Program-made: the position numbers and the translations under genes
Source of the DNA: Pelecanus crispus
Taxonomy: Eukaryota > Chordata > Aves > Pelecaniformes > Pelecanidae
DNA length: 64,000 nt
Assembly (NCBI RefSeq): GCF_030463565.1
Contig: NC_134659.1
Coordinates: 8,316,511-8,380,510, forward strand
Direction of reading: 5' to 3'
Part shown: one piece after another, positions 57,701 through 64,000 of the stretch
How the letters are laid out: the number at the start of each line of letters is the position of its first letter
Position numbering within the stretch: position 1 is the stretch's first letter
The notes under the pieces: generated by a model
Told to the model about the DNA's origin: nothing
Database searches by the model: none
Seen by the model: only the letters and a program-made list of their open reading frames with translations

Positions 57701-60500
57701 GGGCACTATTGCAAGTCATTCCACAGTGGATGCTGCAGCTGAGGTATTTATTAATGCCAAAAATAGGGTCTCATGGAGAGCTATAATCAGCAGCCCAAAG
57801 GTCTATCCCAGATCCATACATTTTCCAGGGGCTCCTCTAGGTTGGTCATATCACCAGCAGCTACTGCTGTTGGCGCGCTCCCCCCAGGACACCAGCGAGG
57901 ATGTGCACAGATGTGCACATGTGGACAGATGTCATTAAAGGAGAGAGAAAGGATGTGTGTGCAGTACCGCCTGTGTGTGTTTTTTAAGTGGGAGGTGGCT
58001 CTAATAACAGGGTGGGTTGTGCTGTGGATTGTGGCTTCTCCTCACATCAGAGCTGCTTGTAAAAGAGCTCCGGTAGATGTCCTAACCCATAGGTATGGCA
58101 CCGTGGAGGTGACACGGGCTGTGTGGCGCCGTGGGTATTGCAGGAGCTAGGGCACGGCAAGGGCCGCGTCATGAGAGCGGCTCTGCTGTGCCCAATATCG
58201 CTACCATGAGCATGTCCTCACAGGCTGCGTTCACGTAGACAAACCTCGACTTGTCTGTTTGTGTCAAACTTCATCAATTCCAATTTAAATAAGATGGCTA
58301 GGGAGATAAAGAGATAATTATTTCATATGTAGGAGAAGAGTGTCACGTGTACGAAGCATTCCACCCAGAAACACGGAGTGACTCACGAAAGGAGCCTTTG
58401 CTACTAGGACAGCATTAACCTGCTGACTCTGATTTTACAGTTGTTACAAGTCTTTCAATGTGAAATACTTTAGGAAACTTTCTTTTTTGCAGTTTAACTG
58501 AACAGTAGCACTAACGAGGTGAATAGAGGCTGTTGCAGTATGGGTAGAGCTGATCAGAGAAATGGGGCTGGAGCTACGTGCTCCATGGAAATGAAAAGGC
58601 TTTCAGACAAGATCATTACACAAGAATATCTGTTGGGCAGGGGGGAAGAAACAAACAAAAAACAGCTCTGGCAGTGTTGAAGCAACTTATTTCAGCCTTC
58701 TCAAATGGAATGGCTGGAATTTGCCTGGATGTGCAGAAGTGGCTTCTCCTTTCAAGGGTCTTATTCCAGCTCAGAGCTAGAGTTGGTGTGGGTTGCTGGG
58801 TTTGCTGTTACTCAAAGGAAAGAGAAACTGGGGACAAACTTACAAAGCTTATTAGAACCCTCTAGCTTATAGAGGAGAACTCTGAATCTCTTCTCAGACT
58901 CAGCATTACACATCCCAGTACTGCTGGTGTGAATCTGCAACATGGCACATGTGTCTCCTGGAGCGTGGGAGGGAAACTGGGTCTCAGCCCACTGGAAGAG
59001 GGTTGCCTTCCAGCCTGTTCCGTCCATCCCCATGTCACTGTTGATGGACTTGTGTCAACATGGTGGTGCAACAATCTCCAGCAGCCTTTCTGGTGGGGCA
59101 GTAGCTGAGATGTTCAGTTTAAACTCTATCAATAAGTGGGCAATATATTAATTATTTATTTATTGGCTACGTCCTGAGATCTTCTAGATTTACATAAGCA
59201 AACACAAGATCAGGATCCAAGATGAGTATTTTTGGTCTTCAGCTTGTTTTTTAAAGGTATCATTAGCTGTTCCTATTCCAAAGCAGCCTATTACTTGTGG
59301 AATGGCAGGGAGCTGCAAGGGCATTGTGAAGGGCAAGGGCAATGTGGACATGAAGGTAAAATTTCTCCAGCTTTTGGGAATATCAGCTGGGTGAGCAACT
59401 GTCCCCACTCAGGCTCCAGAGGGAGGACAGAAGTACCAGTCATATCACAGAAGATGAGAGACTGACTGCAAATATCTGTGGAGGAGAGGGTAAATGACAA
59501 AGTAAGTGGCATTATGGTAGCGGAAGAAGGTATTATACAGATGCTTATTTTACAGTGTAGTCATGTTTGTCTGGCCCTGTACATCATTCCAGTTGTGTCC
59601 TCCCGGCATCAGAAGTCATGAGACACCTCTGTTCTGTCTCCTAGATGTCCAACGCAATGAGCCAATTGATCGGTTTAAAGGAAAAAGGTTTGCCTCGCAT
59701 AGCACGGCTCCTTCAGTCCAATAGCTCTGAAGTTGTCCGGTCTGGGGCTTCTTTGCTGAGCAACATGTCCCGGCATCCTGTTCTCCACAAAACCATGGGT
59801 AAGTAATTTCCACCACAGTGGATTCCAGAACAACGTCTAGTTTCGAACTCTCTAAAATCTGCCCACCTTGTTTTGTAAACCCCATAATAGGACTTAGCCA
59901 AGCTCCACAACTGGGTAAAGCAGTGTCATTTCTTCTGGCCAAAAGGACAATTACAGGTGATATCTGCAGGCTTAATTAACAAAATATGTGCTATCTCAAA
60001 GTCTCTACAAGCATGTGGTATGGTTTATAGACAATGACAAATCTGTAGGTTCACATGAGAATGATAGTGTTTTGGGAACTGAGATGGACTTGACTGCCCA
60101 TGACCAATGTCATTGCCCTTCCAGAGGCCTGCAGCACTCATTTTGTCTCTGAAAATTGAGTGATGACTATTATGCCAATACTGTCCAACATAATTAGTGC
60201 CTCCTTCCAGAGACAACACTGCATTCTTACACTGAATAGTGCTAACACAAATAGTATCATTCACTTGTGCTAGGTTTTATTTAAATGTTGATTGGAACAT
60301 TCCACCTCTTTAGCTCACCAGGTGCTCCCAGATGTATCACGCCTCCTGTCATTCCAGTCTGGAAATACCAGCAGCTATGGCGAGATCATGACATCAGCTT
60401 GTTACACTCTGAGGAACCTCATCATGTCCAACCCACACCTGGGAAAGTCTTACTTGACAAGCAACATGCTAAATAATGTAGTAAGCCTGTGCCGAAATGG
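24586..60500 (+). CDS. PKP1: Plakophilin-1, desmosomal armadillo protein (11 coding exons, 3' end beyond window)
   Basis: Spliced CDS of exons 24586-24787, 31984-32084, 41683-42107, 50673-50817, 52585-52792, 53537-53714, 55850-55964, 57173-57328, 57432-57608, 59645-59798 and 60314-60500: 2048 nt, about 683 residues in one open frame. Residues 1 to about 290 are the basic, Ser/Tyr/Gly-rich head, starting MLHSPLKTALAYECFQDQAS and containing SRSEPDLY. The rest is armadillo repeats, with an insert around residues 485-525 where plakophilins bend between repeats. The match to the known human protein is strong throughout. Plakophilin-1 links desmoplakin and desmosomal cadherins to keratin filaments in stratified epithelia and also has a nuclear/cytoplasmic pool. 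Human PKP1 is 726 residues (1a form), so roughly 45-55 residues in later exons are missing here. Loss in humans causes ectodermal dysplasia-skin fragility syndrome. Confidence 0.98.
27731..27790. repeat. Imperfect ~31-bp tandem duplication
   Basis: GTTTGGGGTCTGTGGAGTCTG.. is followed by GTTTTGGGTCTGTGGGGTCTG.., both continuing into CTCTCCTTGGG / CCCTAGGG. Two copies only. Confidence 0.75.
28120..28160. repeat. Imperfect ~21-bp tandem duplication
   Basis: AATCCCACCTAGCTCTAATGG (21 bp) is followed at once by a 20-bp copy with a C-to-T change and AAGG instead of AATGG. Confidence 0.8.
31984..32084 (+). CDS. PKP1: PKP1 coding exon 2 (Tyr/Gly-rich head segment)
   Basis: Acceptor CACTTACAG ends at 31983; donor GTAAGA starts at 32085. 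The 101-nt exon runs from phase 1 to phase 0, residues 68-101. The product begins SMYDGLADGYGYGTSRGSYY and ends NSSWGYP, as in plakophilin-1 of other vertebrates. Confidence 0.96.
33296..33440 (+). mobile_element. Possible ancient CR1-type sauropsid repeat fragment
   Basis: The stretch ATAATGGGTCAGAGCAGAGG, TCCATCCAGCCAAGTGTTCTG and CTATCACTAAGGCAGTGATG resembles a pattern I recall from turtle, crocodile and bird CR1-related repeats (GGGTCAGACCAAAGGTCCATC, then a PAST-TO-CAGTGG block). The identification is from memory and the 3' limit is uncertain. Confidence 0.45.
41040..41054. repeat. Poly(T) run, 15 bases
   Basis: Uninterrupted T15 inside a longer T-rich stretch. No adjacent element that would make it a retroposon tail is recognisable. 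Confidence 0.85.
41683..42107 (+). CDS. PKP1: PKP1 coding exon 3 (main head exon)
   Basis: Acceptor GTTGACCAG ends at 41682; donor GTAAGT starts at 42108. The exon is 425 nt, phase 0 to phase 2, residues 102-243. It carries LYNGTLKRDAENRRYSSYSQ, the conserved IKSSRSEPDLYCEPPRGTLR, and a Ser/Cys-rich end. Near the end DVVYAQ and DVVYGQ recur 15 residues apart. Confidence 0.97.
45381..45396 (+). mobile_element. CR1-type 3' tail motif (isolated)
   Basis: ATTCTATGATTCTATG is two perfect units of the CR1 terminal 8-mer. The sequence before it is not recognisable as CR1, so this is either the end of a very short or very degraded insertion, or chance. Confidence 0.45.
46611..46656. repeat. Perfect 23-bp tandem duplication
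   Basis: AGATGAAGAGGTGAGCTGGG plus TGT occurs twice in direct succession without a mismatch, which suggests a recent duplication. Confidence 0.95.
48474..48491. repeat. Poly(A) run, 18 bases
   Basis: Uninterrupted A18 after TTTGGTAAATTAG. No recognisable retroposon body precedes it. Confidence 0.9.
49700..49830 (-). mobile_element. Possible ancient sauropsid LINE/SINE tail
   Basis: The reverse complement reads CTGATGAAGGGGCTATGAAC, then AAGCTTG, CAGTTAGTCTAATAAAAG and ends in TTTGCACCTTAG. This order resembles the tail I recall from tortoise-type repeats (GATGAAGTGAGCTGTAGCTC, AAGCTTATG, AAATAAATTTGTTAGTCTC, AAGGTGCC). Recognition is from memory only. Confidence 0.35.
50673..50817 (+). CDS. 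PKP1: PKP1 coding exon 4 (start of armadillo region)
   Basis: Acceptor TTTAACACAG ends at 50672; donor GTGAGT starts at 50818. The exon is 145 nt, phase 2 to phase 0, residues 243-291. It encodes MTIQKAIQFLCSSDDKYQAM followed by GAYYLQHTCFQDESAKQE, the first armadillo repeat of plakophilins. Confidence 0.98.
50818..52584 (+). other. PKP1: PKP1 intron 4
   Basis: A 1.8-kb GT..AG phase-0 intron containing the CAGCCATTTT tandem repeat at 51281-51346. Nothing else recognised. Confidence 0.85.
51281..51346. repeat. Short minisatellite, 9-10-bp unit CAGCCATTT(T)
   Basis: About 6.7 near-perfect copies. Units alternate between 10 and 9 bases by loss of a T or the leading C, so slippage is the likely origin. 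Confidence 0.95.
52585..52792 (+). CDS. PKP1: PKP1 coding exon 5 (armadillo repeats)
   Basis: Acceptor CCTGGTACAG ends at 52584; donor GTACAC starts at 52793. The exon is 208 nt, phase 0 to 1, residues 292-361. Armadillo motifs VYRLGGIAKLVELLRS, QRAAAGALRNLVFKNPTNK and REC-VSLLRRTGNTEIQKQLT are visible. Confidence 0.98.
52793..53536 (+). other. PKP1: PKP1 intron 5
   Basis: A 744-bp phase-1 intron. No repeat or exon recognised. Confidence 0.85.
53537..53714 (+). CDS. PKP1: PKP1 coding exon 6 (armadillo repeats)
   Basis: Acceptor CTTCCTAG ends at 53536; donor GTGAGT starts at 53715. The exon is 178 nt, phase 1 to 2, residues 361-420. It encodes LLWNLSSTDELKEEL, VIIPFSGWSDGN and the conserved DPEVFFNATGCLR. 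Confidence 0.98.
53715..55849 (+). other. PKP1: PKP1 intron 6
   Basis: A 2.1-kb phase-2 intron holding (GTTT)6 at 53903. In humans the extra exon of the PKP1b isoform lies at this junction; I could not recognise an equivalent 63-base exon here. Confidence 0.8.
53903..53926. repeat. (GTTT)6 microsatellite
   Basis: Six GTTT units in PKP1 intron 6, with no flanking element recognised. Confidence 0.95.
55850..55964 (+). CDS. PKP1: PKP1 coding exon 7 (armadillo repeat)
   Basis: Acceptor TTTCTTCAG ends at 55849; donor GTACCA starts at 55965. The exon is 115 nt, phase 2 to 0, residues 420-458. It encodes NLSSADMGRQTMRNYPGLID, then SVMTYAQNCVASNRPDDK. Confidence 0.98.
55965..57172 (+). other. PKP1: PKP1 intron 7
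   Basis: A 1.2-kb phase-0 intron with no recognised element. Confidence 0.85.
57173..57328 (+). CDS. PKP1: PKP1 coding exon 8 (armadillo repeat and central insert)
   Basis: Acceptor GTGATTTCAG ends at 57172; donor GTAAGA starts at 57329. The exon is 156 nt, phase 0-0, residues 459-510. After SVENCICILHNLSYRLDAEV comes a segment rich in polar residues (NKYTQLNHMARSVYMDK), the start of the long insert that bends the plakophilin armadillo domain. Confidence 0.97.
57329..57431 (+). other. PKP1: PKP1 intron 8 (103 bp)
   Basis: The shortest intron of the gene, GT..AG and phase 0. Both flanking exons align to the family without a gap. Confidence 0.95.
57432..57608 (+). CDS. PKP1: PKP1 coding exon 9 (armadillo repeat)
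   Basis: Acceptor CTCTTTGTAG ends at 57431; donor GTAAGC starts at 57609. The exon is 177 nt, phase 0-0, residues 511-569. It finishes the insert (NDEYGVPLPEEDF) and continues with WLYHSDAIRTYLSLMDQSKK and EACAGALQNLTASRGL. Confidence 0.98.
57609..59644 (+). other. PKP1: PKP1 intron 9
   Basis: A 2.0-kb phase-0 intron. No repeat or alternative exon recognised. Confidence 0.85.
59645..59798 (+). CDS. PKP1: PKP1 coding exon 10 (armadillo repeat)
   Basis: Acceptor TGTCTCCTAG ends at 59644; donor GTAAGT starts at 59799. The exon is 154 nt, phase 0 to 1, residues 570-621. It encodes MSQLIGLKEKGLPRIARLLQ and VVRSGASLLSNMSRHPVLHK. Confidence 0.98.
59799..60313 (+). other. PKP1: PKP1 intron 10
   Basis: A 515-bp phase-1 intron with nothing recognised. 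Confidence 0.85.
60314..60500 (+). CDS. PKP1: PKP1 coding exon 11 (penultimate armadillo region)
   Basis: Acceptor CACCTCTTTAG ends at 60313; donor GTGAGT starts at 60501. The exon is 187 nt, phase 1 to 2, residues 621-683. It encodes HQVLPDVSRLLSFQSGNTSS, SACYTLRNLIMSNPHLGKSY and NMLNNVVSLCRNG. The following family segment (a KAAEAARLLL-like helix) is not found downstream in this window. Confidence 0.97.
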
Positions 60501-61045
60501 GTGAGTTTGGGGCAGAAGGCATGGAGAGGGTCATGCACAGGCATTTTTGAGCCCATGCACACTGTGCAAAGCCAGATTAATCCCAGAGTCTTCCCAATAC
60601 CCTTCCAAGCCATAGCAAAGCATTATTCTTTCCCTGTGCTTGTAAATTGAGAGAGCCATAAAAACTCAAGCATGTTGGTAGACACAAATCCTCAGCACTG
60701 GTTTCTTGGAAGCAGGCATGAGCCATCCATGGTGGGATTTTTAAAGAGGCCTCAGGAAATTTGCTGGCTGAATTTTAAGAAATTCTAAACAGAACTGAAG
60801 GACCAACATCTTAAACCCTGTTAAAAATTCCAGCCCTCAAAACAGGCGATGTCAGTAGGCAGCCTGACTCCCTAGCACCTGGGCTTCCCACCAACAGCTT
60901 CCTGCAAACCTTATCATGAAGGTCAGGTCTGAGATTCAAGCACCACCAATATAATGGGATTGTTCTTAGCTGTAATGTTCAGGTTTGTTCATCTTACTGT
61001 TGGAACATCCACCTCAAGTGGCAAAGACACAGCTGTGGTGAAGCG

Positions 61046-61064
61046 TATATATAAATATATATAT
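61046..61064. repeat. (TA)-rich microsatellite
   Basis: TATATATAAATATATATAT, an interrupted TA run. Confidence 0.85.
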
Positions 61065-63714
61065 GTATTTATGAGTGCCTCCCCTGGTCCACTCACATAT
61101 GTTTTACAGCAACTGAGCAATCCCAACATATTTTACCACTTTTCTTTTAGGACTTGGTTTGAATTTTGATGGTAGTAATTCTATCCTGCTTGTTATCCAT
61201 GATTTGTACAACCCTGTGCAAAATCTTGTCAATCTTTACCAAATTATATGTTCATTTCTGGCCAAACTGGTGTTAAACTTACATGGTCTTTGACCATGTG
61301 TTCTCCTTCCTAGACTTTCATCTCTCCTACCATCTGTCTTTGTTTTAAAATACCTTATACAATAACCTATTGTTTTGTGTTGTGAAAAGACATTCACATG
61401 CCTTCTCCATCATCTTTTGATAAACCACTTACAATCTACCACTTGTTTTGTGGCAGCAGAGAGACTCTCAGTCATTAGAAGTGGCCTCCTTGTTTAGTTT
61501 GGGCCTCAGCCAACCAACATCGGTCAGTTTGCTGCTTTTATATGCTTCCACTTTTCAACAAGCCCAATTAACATGAAACCCAGCCCTCTTCTAAGTCTTC
61601 GTTGTTTTGAATGGTATTAACTTCTGCCTAAAGTCCCGCTTTGGATCCCTCAGACCAGTTGTCGGCTAATTTACTACTTCAGTGAAGCGTTGCACAACTG
61701 GGGCTTTGCGTACCTTAATTGTCTTCACTGTTTTGTGTGATGAGCTTTGTTTGCAATGACTCACTAAACTGCGAGGAGTTACTAAATTCTGGAGTGTCAC
61801 AAATTCCTTCTGAGAAACTCCCTAGTTCTTACAATGTCCAAAACATGAATCATTCCCTTTCTTTATCATTATTCTTTCTGTCCCCAAAGATTTTTATGCT
61901 GTTCAATTCCTATGAAAAAATAACAATTTACGTCCAGAAGTAATCTTAATTACTAAAGCCGTATCATTTCAGACTCTTCCCATAGAGCAGATGTGAAAGA
62001 GCTCTTCCCTCTAGTGAATTGGACCTGTTAGTTCACAAACTAGCTAACTTCTCCCACTTTCCTCTATAGCCTGGGAAGAGAAACAGGAAATTTTAGGGTG
62101 GGATTTGTCCAGTCCTACATCAGAAAGAGCCTCACCCACTCCCTGATGGTAATAACTAGGTCCAACAACTCTACTGGGGGCTGTTGCCTAGGTTGGATGC
62201 AGACCCCATGCTCCCCACACTGATGCTGAGCATGGCAAGTCCCCTGCTGTCAACCTCCTCCTTCCCAGCACAAGCATGAGAAATAGAGAACAGAGGTCTC
62301 AATGGTGACCAAATCACCGTGGAGAATGCCATGCCATGTTGCACCTTGTTAGTATTTTGCAGAGTTTTCTCTGTTAATCTGCCTCAGTTTCCCTGTGGAC
62401 ACATTTCCCTCACCTCCAGCATTGGTGTTGGTTTGGTTGGTGTGTCTGCATAGTGCCTCCCTGGCACGTGCTTCTGCCACTAAACAAATGTTTTCTTTAC
62501 CTATATTTTTGAACTGGTCTCTCATTGCATTTGAAGCTGTAAATCATCAGTTTAACATGCTCAAACAATTTTGCATTCATATTTTAGGAAGAGCTTCCAG
62601 GTTACAGAGAAGCACGTTATGGATCCTTTCCTGTCCTGTGTTCTTCTCAAATGTCAACCAGCACTCCTCAAAGCTGAGGTTTCTTTTTCTGGATGTTTCT
62701 TGTAGCTGTATTCTGAGTGAAAGGCATCAACTGTTCAGCAGTTTATCCAATAGCTGTGGCTTCTTCTCCTTCCTGGAGCATCCCAACTAAACAATCGTCT
62801 CCATCTCCTGCATATATCCTCATCTACGGCATAGGCTTCATAGTGACGATGGTGTTCTTTCATTCCTTATTTTTAATCCATGTTGCCAAAATATTAAATA
62901 GTACCTTCTTTTTTTGTTGGTGTTTCTGAAAATCAAGCTACTTTTACTGATTTATTGTGATGTCTGATGTCCTTTTCATCTTTCTTCTCCAACTGCCTGA
63001 AAAATATTCCTCTGCTCATTTTCAAGTGATATTATTTCACTGATAAAATTACAATTTTTCTCAATAATTCTACTGATTGCACTAAAAGCTTTTCTCCAAA
63101 ATCTCTTTCAGTAACTTTAGAACATCAGATTTGCAGTTTGTGTCACAGTCCCTTCATCACTGATTTCTTTCAGTTTCTCTTTGTTCATTCACTTTTCACA
63201 CCTTTTATATTACACAATTTAATTTTGCAGTTTAATTTGACCATAACATTTTGCCAAAATTAATCTTTCAAGAAACAGATCTTTCCTTGATTCTTTTCTG
63301 TGAAGAGAGTTCTTCTCATCTGCAAATTTCCAATTGCCCATTTCTTCAAAAGATTGCCCCTTGATATCAATTTTATAAACTTATGACATCCTGAAGAAGT
63401 CCTTCTTCCAGGAATTCCTTGGCATCTCCTGTGACATACATAAGGTTCTTGATATTTTTGTTCTTTGAGGAAGCACTATTTCCCCCCATTATTTATTATG
63501 CATGTACAAAAACCTTGTCTTTTTTGCACCCTCACGCTTCCCCCCGTCCTCACCATTTCCTTCTGATGAGGTTCTTGTCTGTGTTTTGTTGCATCAATAG
63601 TTTTTTGGATACCAGATGCTGGTAATTTTGGTTGGAAAAGAAAAAGTCTTTTGAGGGGTGCTCTGGAGTCACAATGAGGATAAGTACATATTTGGCACCA
63701 TTAGAAGCAAACTC

Positions 63715-63731
63715 AAAAAAAAAAAAAAAAA
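63715..63731. repeat. Poly(A) run, 17 bases
   Basis: Uninterrupted A17 followed by GAGG. No recognisable retroposed gene or LINE body lies before it. Confidence 0.9.
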
Positions 63732-64000
63732 GAGGATTACTCAGCTTAGAGAGAAACAACATGAAACAACATATTCTTGGAAAAGAGTGTCAAAGACATG
63801 CACTGACCATCTAATCATAGATACCTCTGGGTTTATTGTGTTTTAATGTCTTTTCAACCACAAACAGTTTTTCAGCCACAAAACTTTTTTTAAACAAAGT
63901 CATTCTTGTGACAGGGCATAGGATGGTTATAACCAGAGAAGTGATTTTGCAATAAAACCTAGTTCTCCTGTCCCAAAACATTGCTCAAGAATTTCCGTTT

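Larger units (their letters stand above)
60501..64000 (+). other. PKP1: PKP1 intron 11 (5' part, continues past window)
   Basis: AT-rich sequence with a TA-rich patch at 61046-61064 and an A17 run at 63715-63731. No frame here encodes the plakophilin C-terminus, so the last coding exons must lie beyond the window. Confidence 0.8.

Noticed and set aside
1..64000. CRISPR array, operon, phage or other prokaryote-type system
   Set aside because: Spliced vertebrate genes, avian-type CR1 repeats and long introns throughout; no regularly spaced direct repeats and no bacterial-type coding density.
1..64000. tRNA, rRNA or known microRNA genes
   Set aside because: I saw no A/B-box cloverleaf, rRNA core word or hairpin I could recognise, although covariance-model searches were not possible.
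1..64000. Endogenous retrovirus or LTR element
   Set aside because: No gag/pol/env-like frames, primer-binding site or paired LTRs noticed; the reverse-transcriptase fragment at 18.9-19.4 kb is clearly CR1-type.

Overview
This is a vertebrate nuclear genome window, most likely from a bird. The coding sequence sits in short exons with GT..AG introns. The recognisable interspersed repeats are 5'-truncated CR1 LINEs ending in the ATTCTATG-type tail that is typical of avian CR1. I see no Alu, L1 or B-type SINEs. I cannot name the species from the sequence alone.

Layout. (1) Positions 1-about 4.5 kb hold the 3' end of a sarcomeric-type Ig/FN3 gene on the + strand: part of an Ig domain, an FN3 domain, a final Ig domain, and a tiny last coding exon that adds four codons and the stop. 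Its place just upstream of PKP1 in the same orientation matches the vertebrate gene pair IGFN1-PKP1, so I call it IGFN1. (2) About 4.5-24.2 kb is intergenic. Much of it is GC-rich and full of chance ORFs, with three identifiable CR1 remnants (14.6-14.9, 18.9-19.6 and 20.4-20.8 kb) and a few microsatellites, but no gene I can support. (3) From 24.2 kb to the end is PKP1 (plakophilin-1) on the + strand: a CpG-rich promoter region, the ATG exon at 24586, and eleven coding exons ending at 60500. The reading frame is continuous across all ten internal splice junctions and gives about 683 residues. The last few dozen residues of the protein are not in the window, so the gene runs past position 64000.

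How the genes relate. IGFN1 encodes a Z-disc-associated protein of striated muscle. PKP1 encodes a desmosomal plaque armadillo protein of stratified epithelia. They are neighbours by ancient synteny and have no known joint function. I found no unusual or previously undescribed biological system. The most useful observations are structural: the cysteine-less Ig domains, the four-codon terminal exon, a 103-bp PKP1 intron, a single-base frameshift in the longest CR1, a duplicated VVY motif in the PKP1 head, two possible ancient sauropsid repeats and several short tandem duplications.
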